From Rhizobium freirei PRF 81 (lineage in GTDB: Bacteria > Pseudomonadota > Alphaproteobacteria > Rhizobiales > Rhizobiaceae): a stretch of DNA of 64,000 nt. Shown one piece after another: positions 26,923-35,706 of this stretch; within the stretch, counting starts at the first letter, position 1, and each line of letters begins with the position of its first letter. Made by a program: the position numbers and the translations under genes. The stretch lies in NCBI RefSeq assembly GCF_000359745.1, contig NZ_AQHN01000088.1, positions 62,001 to 126,000 on the forward strand. Direction: 5' to 3'. The notes below the pieces were generated by a model. That model did no database searches and was not told the DNA's origin. It saw only the letters and a program-made list of their open reading frames with translations.

Positions 26923-28095
26923 ATGACCGACGATGTCCTGCTGACATTCAATGCCGGATCCTCGACCTTGAAAATCGGGATTTTCGAGTTAACGGGCGCG
27001 CAGGCGATCAATGTCGGTCGCGGAAAGATCGACTTCGATCAGGCACCGCTGTCCCTTCGCTATACCGTTGGACCGAATCACTATGAGAAGTCGATCAAGG
27101 GTGACAACGGCGAGAATTTCGTCTCCGTCGTGGCCGAAACTCTGGATCACATGCTCGCTCATCTTCCTGGCAGACTGCGTGCGGTAGCCCATCGCGTCGT
27201 CCATGGCGGCATGGCGTTTCAGCGAGCGACCCTGCTGGACGACGCTGGGATCGAACAGATCGAAAAGCTCATTCCGCTTGCCCCTTTGCACCAGCCTCAA
27301 GCCTTGCGCGCGATCCGCTCGATCGAGACGCTTCGCTCTGATGTTCGGCAAGTCGCTTCGTTCGACACGGCATTCCATTCGTCTCAATCAGACCTCGTTC
27401 GGCGGCTGGCGATCCCGCGCGGCATGCATGACGACGGCGTGCGCCGCTACGGCTTTCACGGCCTTTCCTATAAATACATCTCCTCGCGGCTTCGGCAGAT
27501 CGACCCGACAGCGGCCAAGGGCAAGGTCATCGCATGCCATCTCGGCAGCGGCGCCAGCCTATGCGCCATGGAGGACGGCGTCAGCCGTGACACAAGCATG
27601 GGTTTTTCGGCGTTGGACGGGATCCCGATGGCGACACGCCCCGGCTGGCTTGATGTCGGCGCGCTCCTCTATCTCATGAGGGGCGGAATGCGGCAGCCCG
27701 AGCGGATCGAGGACTTTCTCTATCACGAATGCGGCCTGCTTGGCGTCTCCGGCATCAGCGGCGACACACGGGTCCTGCTCGCCGACACACGACCCGAAGC
27801 GGCAGAGGCCATAGACTTGTTTTGCCTGCGCATCGCTGGTGAAATCGGCCGCCTATGCGCGACGATCAGCGGCCTTGACGCCATCGTCTTCACTGCCGGC
27901 ATCGGCGAAAACCAGCCGCAGATCAGGGCCCGCATTGCACAAAGGTTGCAATGGTTGGGTATCAAGATCGATGAAAATGCGAATAACCGTAATTTGACCT
28001 CGATCAACGCAGCAACCAGCACTGCCAAGCTATTTGTCATTCCGACCGATGAGGAGCAAGTGATCGCCGACGAGGCCATGGCACTCATCACGTGA
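26923..28095 (+). CDS. ackA: Acetate kinase
   Basis: 390 residues. It interconverts acetyl phosphate plus ADP with acetate plus ATP. The N-terminus LLTFNAGSSTLK is the acetokinase signature; HRVVHGG, FDTAFHSS, RRYGFHGLSYKYI and CHLGSGAS (phosphate loop) follow in normal order, and ETPSRPHS-like shadows on the other strand are not genes. Start ATG has GAGG nearby. It is 19 bases upstream of phosphoketolase, so the pair forms an operon that turns sugar phosphates into acetyl phosphate and then ATP and acetate. Confidence 0.95.
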   Translation: MTDDVLLTFNAGSSTLKIGIFELTGAQAINVGRGKIDFDQAPLSLRYTVGPNHYEKSIKGDNGENFVSVVAETLDHMLAHLPGRLRAVAHRVVHGGMAFQRATLLDDAGIEQIEKLIPLAPLHQPQALRAIRSIETLRSDVRQVASFDTAFHSSQSDLVRRLAIPRGMHDDGVRRYGFHGLSYKYISSRLRQIDPTAAKGKVIACHLGSGASLCAMEDGVSRDTSMGFSALDGIPMATRPGWLDVGALLYLMRGGMRQPERIEDFLYHECGLLGVSGISGDTRVLLADTRPEAAEAIDLFCLRIAGEIGRLCATISGLDAIVFTAGIGENQPQIRARIAQRLQWLGIKIDENANNRNLTSINAATSTAKLFVIPTDEEQVIADEAMALIT

Positions 28096-28114
28096 CGAAA
28101 ACGAGGAGACGGAA

Positions 28115-30490
28115 ATGAACGCAGTCACCACGCCGCTTTCGCCCGAAGAACTTTCTCTGATCGACCGCTACTGGAGGGCAGCCAATTATCTGTCGGTCGG
28201 CCAGATTTACCTGATGGATAATCCGCTGCTGCGCGAACCGCTGCGGCCGGAGCATATCAAGCCAAGATTGCTTGGCCACTGGGGCACGACGCCGGGACTG
28301 AACTTCATCTATGCACATCTCAACCGCGTCATCAAAGCGCGTGATCTTAACATTGTCTATATGTGCGGCCCGGGCCATGGCGGCCCCGGCATGGTCGCAA
28401 ACACCTATCTCGAGGGCACTTACAGCGAGATCTATCCGAATATCTCCGAGACGACGGAGGGGATGCAAAAGCTGTTCAAGCAGTTTTCCTTCCCCGGCGG
28501 CATTCCAAGCCACGCGGCGCCGGAGACGCCCGGGTCGATCCATGAGGGTGGCGAGCTCGGCTATGCGCTCGTCCACGCCTTTGGCGCCGCTTTCGACAAT
28601 CCCGATCTTATCGTTGCTTGTGTCGTCGGCGACGGCGAAGCTGAAACCGGGCCGCTGGCGGCAAGCTGGCATTCCAACAAGTTCCTCAATCCGGCACGCG
28701 ACGGCGCGGTGCTGCCGATCCTTCACCTCAACGGCTACAAGATCGCCAATCCGACGATCCTCGGCCGGGAAAGCGATGAGGACCTGCGCAACCTGTTCTC
28801 GGGCTACGGCTACGAGCCCTTCTTCGTCGAAGGTCATGAGCCGGCTGCCATGCATCAGGCGATGGTGGGCACCTTCGATCAGGTGTTCGACCGCATCCGC
28901 AGCATACAGAGAAAGGCCCGCGAAAAGACGGCGCCTGAAGGAATGCCACGCTGGCCGATGATCATCCTGCGCAGCCCGAAGGGCTGGACTGGCCCCAAGG
29001 AGGTCGACGGCAAGAAGGTCGAAGGTTTCTGGCGTGCGCACCAGGTGCCGGTCGCCAATTGCCGCGGCGATGAGAGCCATCGCAAGATCCTCGAAGACTG
29101 GATGCGCAGTTATGATCCGGACGATCTCTTCGATCGCAGCGGCCAGCTCAAAGCCGAATTGAGGGCGCTCGCGCCGCAAGGCGAAAGGCGCATGGGCGCC
29201 AATCCTCACGCCAATGGCGGTCTGCTACGCAAGGAACTACTGGTTCCCTCCATTCGCGACTATGCGATCGAGATCGGCGAACGTGGCAGCAAGCAAGTGC
29301 AATCCACCGAGATTCTTGGACACTACCTGCGCGACACGCTGAAACTCAATGATGTCAAGCAGAATTTCCGCATCTTCGGTCCCGACGAGACGGAGTCGAA
29401 CCGGCTCGGCAGCGTCTTTGATGTCACGGATCGAGTTTGGATGGAGTCTATCGAAGACTATGACCTTCATCTGGCTCCGGATGGACGCGTAATGGAAGTT
29501 CTAAGCGAGCATCTCTGCCAGGGCTGGCTGGAAGGGTATCTGCTGACCGGACGGCATGGGCTCTTCTCGTGCTACGAGGCCTTCATTCACATCGTCGACT
29601 CCATGTTCAACCAGCACGCCAAATGGTTGAAGGTCTCGCGCGAATTGCCGTGGCGCAAGCCGATCTCGTCGCTGAACTACCTGCTGACATCACATGTCTG
29701 GCGGCAGGACCACAACGGCTTTTCCCATCAGGATCCCGGCTTCGTCGATCTCGTCGCAAACAAGAGGGCCGATGTGGTCCGCATCTATCTGCCGCCGGAC
29801 GCCAACACGCTGCTATGGGTCGGCGATCATTGCCTGCAAACCTACGACCGGATCAACGTCATCGTTGCCGGCAAGCAGCCGGAATCGCAGTGGCTCAAAA
29901 TGGACGAGGCGATCGCCCATTGTAAGGCGGGCGTCGGTATCTGGGATTGGGCGAGCTACGAGGACGGTACGACCGCTCCCGACATCGTCATGGCCTGCGC
30001 GGGCGACGTCCCGACCATGGAGACCTTGGCGGCCGTCATGCTGCTGCATGAGGCAATCCCGGATCTCAAGATCCGTACCGTCAATGTGGTCGATCTTCTG
30101 GCATTGCAGGACCCAAAGCAGCATCCGCACGGCCTTGAGCATCAGACGTTCGATGAGATCTTCACCACTGACAGGCCGGTGGTCTTCGCCTATCACGGCT
30201 ATCCCTACCTGATCCACCGGCTGACATACCGCAGGACCAACCACGACAATATTCATGTGCGGGGATTTATCGAGGAAGGCACGACGACCACGCCATTCGA
30301 CATGACCGTGCTGAACGAGCTGGATCGCTATCATCTTGCTCTTGAGGCGATCAGCCGCGTGCCGGGTCTCGCGGAAAAAGTTCCCGATGTCATAGACGGC
30401 CTGAAGGCGAAGCTCGTCAAGCATCACGACTACGTCCGGCGTCATGGGGAGGACATGCCTGAGATCAGCGATTGGCGATGGAAGCGCTAG
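28115..30490 (+). CDS. xfp: Xylulose-5-phosphate/fructose-6-phosphate phosphoketolase
   Basis: 791 residues, full length for the family. A thiamine-diphosphate enzyme that splits xylulose-5-P (or fructose-6-P) with phosphate into acetyl phosphate and glyceraldehyde-3-P (or erythrose-4-P). Landmarks are GHWGTTPGLNFIYAHLNR, GPGHGGPGMVAN (TPP His region), GDGEAETGPLAASWHSNKF near residue 172 (ThDP-Mg motif), and SHVWRQDHNGFSHQDPG in the C-terminal part. GAGGAG precedes the ATG. With acetate kinase just upstream it forms a phosphoketolase bypass that avoids decarboxylation and NADH production. Its stop overlaps the convergent patatin gene by 4 bases. Confidence 0.96.
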   Translation: MNAVTTPLSPEELSLIDRYWRAANYLSVGQIYLMDNPLLREPLRPEHIKPRLLGHWGTTPGLNFIYAHLNRVIKARDLNIVYMCGPGHGGPGMVANTYLEGTYSEIYPNISETTEGMQKLFKQFSFPGGIPSHAAPETPGSIHEGGELGYALVHAFGAAFDNPDLIVACVVGDGEAETGPLAASWHSNKFLNPARDGAVLPILHLNGYKIANPTILGRESDEDLRNLFSGYGYEPFFVEGHEPAAMHQAMVGTFDQVFDRIRSIQRKAREKTAPEGMPRWPMIILRSPKGWTGPKEVDGKKVEGFWRAHQVPVANCRGDESHRKILEDWMRSYDPDDLFDRSGQLKAELRALAPQGERRMGANPHANGGLLRKELLVPSIRDYAIEIGERGSKQVQSTEILGHYLRDTLKLNDVKQNFRIFGPDETESNRLGSVFDVTDRVWMESIEDYDLHLAPDGRVMEVLSEHLCQGWLEGYLLTGRHGLFSCYEAFIHIVDSMFNQHAKWLKVSRELPWRKPISSLNYLLTSHVWRQDHNGFSHQDPGFVDLVANKRADVVRIYLPPDANTLLWVGDHCLQTYDRINVIVAGKQPESQWLKMDEAIAHCKAGVGIWDWASYEDGTTAPDIVMACAGDVPTMETLAAVMLLHEAIPDLKIRTVNVVDLLALQDPKQHPHGLEHQTFDEIFTTDRPVVFAYHGYPYLIHRLTYRRTNHDNIHVRGFIEEGTTTTPFDMTVLNELDRYHLALEAISRVPGLAEKVPDVIDGLKAKLVKHHDYVRRHGEDMPEISDWRWKR

Positions 30491-31410
30491 AGGAAAGTGA
30501 GGCGCCCCGCTTCCAGCTTGCCCTGGGCGTAACCGGCCTGGGCGGAGGGGATGCGCGTCGCCGGATCCATCTGGTCCGTCCCCATTGCGGCCCGGGAAGC
30601 GGCGTCCGGTGTGATCACCTCGACGCGGCTGCCCTTTTTGCGCAAGCCCTCGACCTGGCTTGCCAGATCCATGCCAGGCAATCTGCGTAGGCCCTCGAAC
30701 TGGCCCTCTGGTAGCGGCCCGCTCCGCCCGCTGAACGGCGAGAGCACCACCACGTTCGCATAGCCTGCGGCAAGGTCGGCATTGTCGGCGGAGCGCACTC
30801 CGCCGTTGATGTAACGATTGCCGTTGATACTGTGCGTGTGCGCCATGCCGGGCATTGCGGTGGCCGCGGTCACTGCGTCCACCAGATCGACGCCGGAGCT
30901 GCGGTCGAACACGGTCAATTCGCCCGTATGCGCGTCGAGGGCTACGACGATCATCGGCCTCTCCGGCCAGTCATGACGCGGCAACCTGGCCGCAACCATT
31001 GCGCGCCGTTCCTCTGCCGCTGCAGGCCCGAGTATGGCGTCACTTTCCAGCCCGAACGCACCCATTGCGCGCTGCAGACCAATTGCCGAGGTGGCCGCGG
31101 CACCGATCGCCCGCATCCGTTCGAATACCGTAGCCATCGGCAGTGATGTGGCCGAAGACGGCGGTCGCTCCCGCTTCCGCCCGAGTGGTTGAACCGGTGG
31201 GGAGAGAATCCAAGCCAACAACTCGGCCGGCGGCATGCCACTGCGCACATGCGCCGCCGCGGTGGCGCCTGATGAGGTGCCGATCACTAGATCGGTGGCT
31301 TCGGTCATGTCGAGGCCAGCGTCGGCCAGCCCGGCGATGATCCCGATCAACCATGCATTTCCGGCGGCGCCACCACCACCGAGAACCAGAGCAACGTTTT
31401 TCTGAGCCAT
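30487..31410 (-). CDS. Patatin-like phospholipase family protein with a substituted catalytic Asp
   Basis: 307 residues. The oxyanion loop LGGGGAAGNAW (residues 10-20) and the nucleophile motif GTSSG (Ser46) are intact. In patatins the dyad partner lies in a DGG or DGA motif; here the matching place reads YINGGVRSADNADLA, with Asn (complement of 30805-30807) where Asp is expected. The protein could therefore be a weak or inactive hydrolase, or use another acid. No signal peptide, so cytoplasmic. Convergent with the phosphoketolase gene. Whether it acts on lipids of the neighbouring loci is unknown. Confidence 0.82.
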   Translation of the reverse strand: MAQKNVALVLGGGGAAGNAWLIGIIAGLADAGLDMTEATDLVIGTSSGATAAAHVRSGMPPAELLAWILSPPVQPLGRKRERPPSSATSLPMATVFERMRAIGAAATSAIGLQRAMGAFGLESDAILGPAAAEERRAMVAARLPRHDWPERPMIVVALDAHTGELTVFDRSSGVDLVDAVTAATAMPGMAHTHSINGNRYINGGVRSADNADLAAGYANVVVLSPFSGRSGPLPEGQFEGLRRLPGMDLASQVEGLRKKGSRVEVITPDAASRAAMGTDQMDPATRIPSAQAGYAQGKLEAGRLTFL

Positions 31411-31479
31411 CTGCTTACTATTTCAGCCAGCGGACGCTCCTGTCCATCGAAAATCGTCATGATGCGCCTTATCGGCGGT

Positions 31480-31650
31480 TTATCCGGCAAAGCGCACCCG
31501 TGGAATCCCGAGCACCGCGCCTGCGAGGCCGCCAATGAATATCCAGCGCTGCCATCGGCGCTTCAAGATGATCTCACCTTGGCGGGCATCATCGGCCGAG
31601 AACATGCGCGGCTCCTTCTTGCGTGAGTCTCCGTGATCTTTTCTGCTCAT
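31480..31650 (-). CDS. Small membrane protein of a family seen in rhizobia (56 aa)
   Basis: 56 residues from the ATG at 31650, with GGATGG upstream; the frame opens slightly earlier. The N-terminal half is charged (SRKDHGDSRKKEPRMFSADDARQGEIILKRRWQRW) and one hydrophobic helix follows (IFIGGLAGAVLGI). The FSADDARQGEIIL stretch before a single helix recalls small uncharacterised proteins common in Rhizobiaceae. Function unknown; single-pass inner membrane protein predicted. Confidence 0.6.
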   Translation of the reverse strand: MSRKDHGDSRKKEPRMFSADDARQGEIILKRRWQRWIFIGGLAGAVLGIPRVRFAG

Positions 31651-32193
31651 TACAACCATCCATGGTCGTCGAACTTGGCGGCCTTTCAAATCAGTGTCGA
31701 CGCGATCGGCATCGTCGCATGCCGGTCGCGTCTATTTGCAAGTTGTAGTCTATGACTGGTAGGCGCCCGTGAGGCTCGCCCTCTACCCCTACCGCGTCAG
31801 AAAGCGTCACCTTCGATACATCGAGTGCAGGATGCTGGCGATGCTGCGATGGCGCAATGCGCCGCTGTGCGCATCCGGATCCCCAGTGAATGGCGGGAGT
31901 ATATTCTCATCGTCCAACGCATTCTTGCTCGGCATCGGCTCGTCTGAAACCACTAGATTCTCTTCTCTGACGCGATTCATTTATTTGTGAGATTTGGAAT
32001 ATAAGGTGCTGTCTGTCAGCACCATTAGAGCATCTCCAGGAAAAGTGCGCAGCGGTTTTCCGTCCGGAATGCGTAAGAAAACAATAAGATAGAGCGTTTC
32101 CGTGAATCAAAGAAAAGCGGGAACGCTCTAATGTTCCACGCGGGGCGCGTTCGCGCTTACCCGCAGTTCGATGCGTCCGCGAAGGAGGAAAAA
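31651..32193. other. Intergenic region with one RIME-like repeat
   Basis: 543 bases without a credible gene apart from the repeat copy at 32027-32130. The stretch 31700-32020 holds nothing I can identify. Confidence 0.55.
32027..32130 (-). repeat. RIME-like intergenic mosaic repeat, copy 1 (reverse)
   Basis: About 104 bases bounded by AGAGCAT at the left and ACGCTCTA at the right, with two inner palindromes. Its reverse complement aligns with copies at 32562-32666 and 42293-42396 (shared GGAAACGCTCTAT, TTGTTTTC, CCGGACGGAAAAC and GCGCACTTTTCCTGGA-type blocks). It resembles the rhizobial RIME element. Confidence 0.8.
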
Positions 32194-32451
32194 ATGACGG
32201 ATGAACGGTTCGAGTGGATCAGCAAGCGGGCCTATGCCATTTGGGAGGCGGCCGGGCGCCCCTGGGGACATAGCCAGCATCACTGGGAACAGGCGGCCAA
32301 AGAGCGAGAAATCATGGAACGGACGCGAGCATCCGTCGATGGCGAAGAGATACTTGCGAAGCTTCGACAGAGGGCCGCGATGCGCAAGCCTGAAGACCAT
32401 GCGCCGGACGTCGAGAGAGACCGGCACCCTGACAGCCGCCGCCTCGGATGA
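32194..32451 (+). CDS. DUF2934-domain protein
   Basis: 85 residues from the ATG at 32194, which has a near-perfect AAGGAGG 6 bases upstream. The segment FEWISKRAYAIWEAAGRPWGHSQHHWEQAAKE is a full DUF2934 motif (short helix-turn-helix-like unit with conserved Trp, Gly-Arg-Pro and His-Trp). The C-terminal tail is charged and low-complexity. Members are common small soluble rhizobial proteins of unknown role. The gene lies between two oppositely oriented RIME-like repeats. Confidence 0.8.
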   Translation: MTDERFEWISKRAYAIWEAAGRPWGHSQHHWEQAAKEREIMERTRASVDGEEILAKLRQRAAMRKPEDHAPDVERDRHPDSRRLG

Positions 32452-32561
32452 ATTCCATCCTCGATCCCCTCACCTACTTCAATTGCGTAACGCAAGCGCC
32501 ATACGAACTGCGGCCGTCGATCGTTGTTCTCACGACAACGGTCGACGGCCTGTCTTAACTT

Positions 32562-32666
32562 AGAGCATTTCCCTTTTTAAACGGAATCATGGAAACGCTC
32601 TATCTCTTTGTTTTCATGCAATTTATAGCGCTAAACCGCTTCGCACTTTTGCCGAAACTGCTCTAG
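32562..32666 (+). repeat. RIME-like intergenic mosaic repeat, copy 2
   Basis: About 105 bases from AGAGCATTTCCC to GAAACTGCTCTAG, between the DUF2934 gene and cydX. A first palindrome pairs AGAGCATTTCC with GGAAACGCTCT; a second pairs the GCGCTAAACCG region with the right end. It may act as an RNA hairpin terminator for the two convergent units. Confidence 0.8.
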
Positions 32667-32689
32667 CGCCCAAAGAGACGCCCGCATCC

Positions 32690-32821
32690 TCACGGCGTGG
32701 GCAACTGCAGACTTTCGTCGGCGGGCTCTTCGCGCAGAACGCGCAGTTCGTACCAAAGCGCGTTCAGAATACCCACGGAAGCTGCCAGACCCAGGCCAAG
32801 AACCCATGCGAAGTACCACAT
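32690..32821 (-). CDS. cydX: CydX, small subunit of cytochrome bd oxidase
   Basis: 43 residues, beginning MWYFAWVLGLGLAASVGILN and continuing ALWYELRVLREE, the classic CydX/YbgT sequence with one membrane helix. CydX binds CydA next to the heme groups and stabilises the oxidase. The ATG follows AGGAGA about 7 bases upstream and lies 20 bases after the cydB stop, so it is the last gene of cydABX. The acidic tail after residue 30 is usual. Confidence 0.93.
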   Translation of the reverse strand: MWYFAWVLGLGLAASVGILNALWYELRVLREEPADESLQLPTP

Positions 32822-32841
32822 ATTATTTCTCCTATTCCTGT

Positions 32842-33996
32842 TCAGTAAGCCGAATGTCCGGCCTTTTCGACACTCTTCTCACTCACCTTGCCCCATAGAA
32901 CGCGGTAGACCCAGGCAGTGTAGAGGAGGATGAGCGGCATGAAGACGGCCGTCGCCAGAAGCATGTTGCGCAGCGTCGCGCGGCTGGATGATGCGTCGAA
33001 GACGGTCAACGAGTGGCTGGGATTGGTGCTCGACGGAAGTATGACGGGGAACATTGCCAGGCCGACCGTCGCGATGATCATCGCGACCGAGAGCTTCGAT
33101 GCGATGAAAGTCAGGCCTTCGCCGCGGGTGCGGAAGCCCAATGCCACGAAGAAGGGGCCGATGATGCCGATTGCCGGCGCCAACCAGAGGATGGGGTGAG
33201 CCTGGAAATTGGCAAGCCAGGCGCCGCCATCAGGCGCGACGCTTTTCAGAAGCGGGTTTGACGGACCGTCCCATTTGATGGCCGAGGTGACACGGTAGCC
33301 GCCGAGCAGCCCGAGCCAGACCAGCACGCCGCCTCCGGCAAAGAGAAGACCGGCGGCAAATGCTGCCTTGGATCCGATTGCCTTCGCACGCTCGGCAACG
33401 ATGCCTTCGGCCTTGAAGGCAAGCCAGGCCGCGCCGTGCATGACGAGCATCGACAGGGAAACCAGACCGCAATAAAGCGCAAGCGGATTGAGAAGTCCGA
33501 TGAGAGTGCCTTGGTAGATGGGGCGCAGATCCGAGGTCAAATGGAACGGCACGCCCTGAAGCGCATTGCCGACGGCAACGCCGAAGATCAGCGAGGGAAC
33601 GGCCCCACCCACGAAAAGTGCCCAATCCCACCGGGCGCGCCATGCCTGTTCCGGTCTCTTCGAGCGGTATTTGAAGGCGACCGGTCGCAGAATGAGGGCG
33701 AGCAGCACCAGGAACATCGCAAGGTAGAAGCCTGAAAAGCTCAGCGCATAGAGCGCTGGCCATGCTGCGAAAATCGCACCGCCGCCGAGAATGAACCACA
33801 CCTGGTTGCCCTCCCAGACAGGGCCAACCGTGTTGATGGCGACCCGGCGCTCAAGGTCGGTTTTGGCGACGAAGGGCAACAGCGCCCCCACGCCCATATC
33901 GAAGCCGTCCATGACGGCAAATCCGATGAGCAGCACGCCGAGCAGGATCCACCAGGTGACGCGCAGCGTTTCATAGCTGAGAAGAAATTCGATCAT
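32842..33996 (-). CDS. cydB: Cytochrome bd ubiquinol oxidase subunit II
   Basis: 384 residues, about eight to nine membrane helices. The N-terminal ILLGVLLIGFAVMDGFDMGVGALLP and the GPVWEGNQVWFILGGGAIFAAWP block are diagnostic of CydB. With CydA it forms the heme b/d quinol oxidase of the inner membrane, which reduces oxygen at very low concentration without pumping protons. It starts 25 bases after cydA. The operon promoter region before cydA carries a FNR/FixK box, which predicts induction by low oxygen. Confidence 0.97.
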   Translation of the reverse strand: MIEFLLSYETLRVTWWILLGVLLIGFAVMDGFDMGVGALLPFVAKTDLERRVAINTVGPVWEGNQVWFILGGGAIFAAWPALYALSFSGFYLAMFLVLLALILRPVAFKYRSKRPEQAWRARWDWALFVGGAVPSLIFGVAVGNALQGVPFHLTSDLRPIYQGTLIGLLNPLALYCGLVSLSMLVMHGAAWLAFKAEGIVAERAKAIGSKAAFAAGLLFAGGGVLVWLGLLGGYRVTSAIKWDGPSNPLLKSVAPDGGAWLANFQAHPILWLAPAIGIIGPFFVALGFRTRGEGLTFIASKLSVAMIIATVGLAMFPVILPSSTNPSHSLTVFDASSSRATLRNMLLATAVFMPLILLYTAWVYRVLWGKVSEKSVEKAGHSAY

Positions 33997-34021
33997 TGAC
34001 TTGGTCCTTTTCGGGAATGGG

Positions 34022-35605
34022 CTATTCGCCCGGCTGCATCGCCGGCTTCGGCTCCGCCAGAGAAGTCGAAGGCCTACCTGTGATCATGTCGGCGATATCA
34101 GGCCCCTTGCGGATGGCCGCCAGCATCAACCGAACTTCGATGACGGCGAGCACGCCATAGACCAGCGTAAAGCCCGCAATACTGAGAATGAGGTTGTAGA
34201 TGCCGAGTTCCGATGTGGCGAGGAAGGTCGGCAACACGCCATCGATGATCCAGGGCTGGCGACCGAATTCGGCAACGAACCATCCAAGCTCGATCGCGAT
34301 CCAGGGCAACGGCATGGCAAGCACAGCCAAGCTGAACAGCCAGCGCGGAGCCCCTTTTTCCCGCATCGTATACCAGAGGGAGGTCACGAAGAGGACAAGC
34401 AGGGCGAAGCCGCATGCCACCATGATGCGGAAGGAGAAGAAGAGCCAGGGAACCTGCGGCACCGAAGACCAGGCAGCATCCTTGATCTGCTGATCGCTCG
34501 CAGTGCGCGGATCTTCGACATACTGCTTCAAAAGGAGCGCATAGCCGAGGTCCTGGGACTTTGCCTCAAAAGCCGCCCGCGCCGCGGTGTCGCCGAGATT
34601 GACCTTCAGCTTCTCCAGCGCATCGTAGGCGCCTAAGCCATTGCGCACACGTTCCTCAGCCCTCGCCACCAGCTGGTCGATGCCGGGAATTTCCTTGTCG
34701 ATCGATCGAGTGCCGATCAGGCCCATGACCCATGGGACATGGATGGCATAATGGGTCTTGCGGTCCGAAAGGCTTGGAATACCGAAGGCGGTGAAGGATG
34801 CCGGTGCAGGCTCTGTCTCCCACATCGCTTCGATGGCCGCGAGCTTCATCTTCTGGTTATCGGTCAAAGCGTAACCGCTTTCGTCACCCAGCACGATGAC
34901 CGAAAGGGACGAGGCGACACCGAAGGCTGCAGCAATCACGAAGGAGCGCTTGGCAAGCGCCACATGCCGATTGCGCAGCATGTACCAGGCCGAAATACCA
35001 AGTACGAAAACCGCACCGCAGACATAGCCGGCCGAAACGGTGTGGACGAACTTCGCCTGCGCGACCGGGTTGAACAAGACCGCCATGAAGTCGGTCACTT
35101 CCATGCGCATCGTGTCTGGATTGAAGGCCGAACCCACCGGGTTCTGCATCCATCCGTTGGCAATCAGGATCCAGAGCGCGGAGAAATTCGTGCCCAGCGC
35201 CATCAGCCAGGTCACGATCATATGGGCACGTGGCGAAAGGCGATCCCAGCCGAAGAAGAACAGCCCCACAAAGGTCGCCTCCAGAAAGAAGGCCATCAAG
35301 CCCTCGATCGCAAGCGGCGCACCGAAAACGTCGCCGACGTAGTGGGAATAGTAGGCCCAGTTCATGCCGAACTGGAACTCCATGGTAATCCCCGTCGCGA
35401 CGCCGAGCGCGAAGTTGATGCCGAAGAGCACGCCCCAGAATTTCGTCATATCGCGCCAGATGGTTCGCCGCGTCATGACATAGACCGTCTCCATCATGGC
35501 GATCATGATGGAAAGGCCGAGCGTCAGGGGTACGAAGAGGAAGTGGTACAGCGCTGTCAAGGCAAACTGTAGTCGGGATAGGTCGACGAGAAGTGGGTCG
35601 AACAT
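34022..35605 (-). CDS. cydA: Cytochrome bd ubiquinol oxidase subunit I
   Basis: 527 residues, about nine membrane helices. It holds the quinol site and hemes b558, b595 and d. Family blocks include LSRLQFALTALYHFLFVPLTLGL with the heme-axial His (His21 region), GNQ-loop counterparts, and VHTVSAGYVCGAVF. A Q-loop is present (KTHYAIHVPWVMGLIGTRS, then a long hydrophilic part). The loop is of the longer E. coli-like or intermediate type. AAGGA lies upstream of the ATG. First gene of cydABX, divergent from cydDC across a 101-base region with a FNR/FixK box. Confidence 0.97.
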   Translation of the reverse strand: MFDPLLVDLSRLQFALTALYHFLFVPLTLGLSIMIAMMETVYVMTRRTIWRDMTKFWGVLFGINFALGVATGITMEFQFGMNWAYYSHYVGDVFGAPLAIEGLMAFFLEATFVGLFFFGWDRLSPRAHMIVTWLMALGTNFSALWILIANGWMQNPVGSAFNPDTMRMEVTDFMAVLFNPVAQAKFVHTVSAGYVCGAVFVLGISAWYMLRNRHVALAKRSFVIAAAFGVASSLSVIVLGDESGYALTDNQKMKLAAIEAMWETEPAPASFTAFGIPSLSDRKTHYAIHVPWVMGLIGTRSIDKEIPGIDQLVARAEERVRNGLGAYDALEKLKVNLGDTAARAAFEAKSQDLGYALLLKQYVEDPRTASDQQIKDAAWSSVPQVPWLFFSFRIMVACGFALLVLFVTSLWYTMREKGAPRWLFSLAVLAMPLPWIAIELGWFVAEFGRQPWIIDGVLPTFLATSELGIYNLILSIAGFTLVYGVLAVIEVRLMLAAIRKGPDIADMITGRPSTSLAEPKPAMQPGE

Positions 35606-35658
35606 GGGAGGATCCTTTCTGTGTCGATATCTGTTAGCGCGAGCGATCCTTCGGCGAG

Positions 35659-35672
35659 TTGATCTAGATCAA
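35659..35672. promoter_or_regulatory. FNR/FixK box between cydA and cydD
   Basis: TTGATCTAGATCAA, a perfect match to the TTGAT-N4-ATCAA palindrome bound by FNR/FixK/FnrN regulators. It lies 54 bases from cydA and 34 from cydD, so it may serve either or both directions. Confidence 0.88.
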
Positions 35673-35706
35673 TCGCAAAGCAATCGATCGATGCCAAAAG
35701 AGCTGC

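Noticed and set aside
28088..29209. A 373-codon open frame antisense to phosphoketolase
   Set aside because: The opposite strand has a complete, highly conserved enzyme.
35659..35672. The TTGATC...GATCAA palindrome taken as a restriction or Dam-type repeat
   Set aside because: Its placement between cydA and cydD and exact FNR/FixK spacing make the regulator site the better reading.
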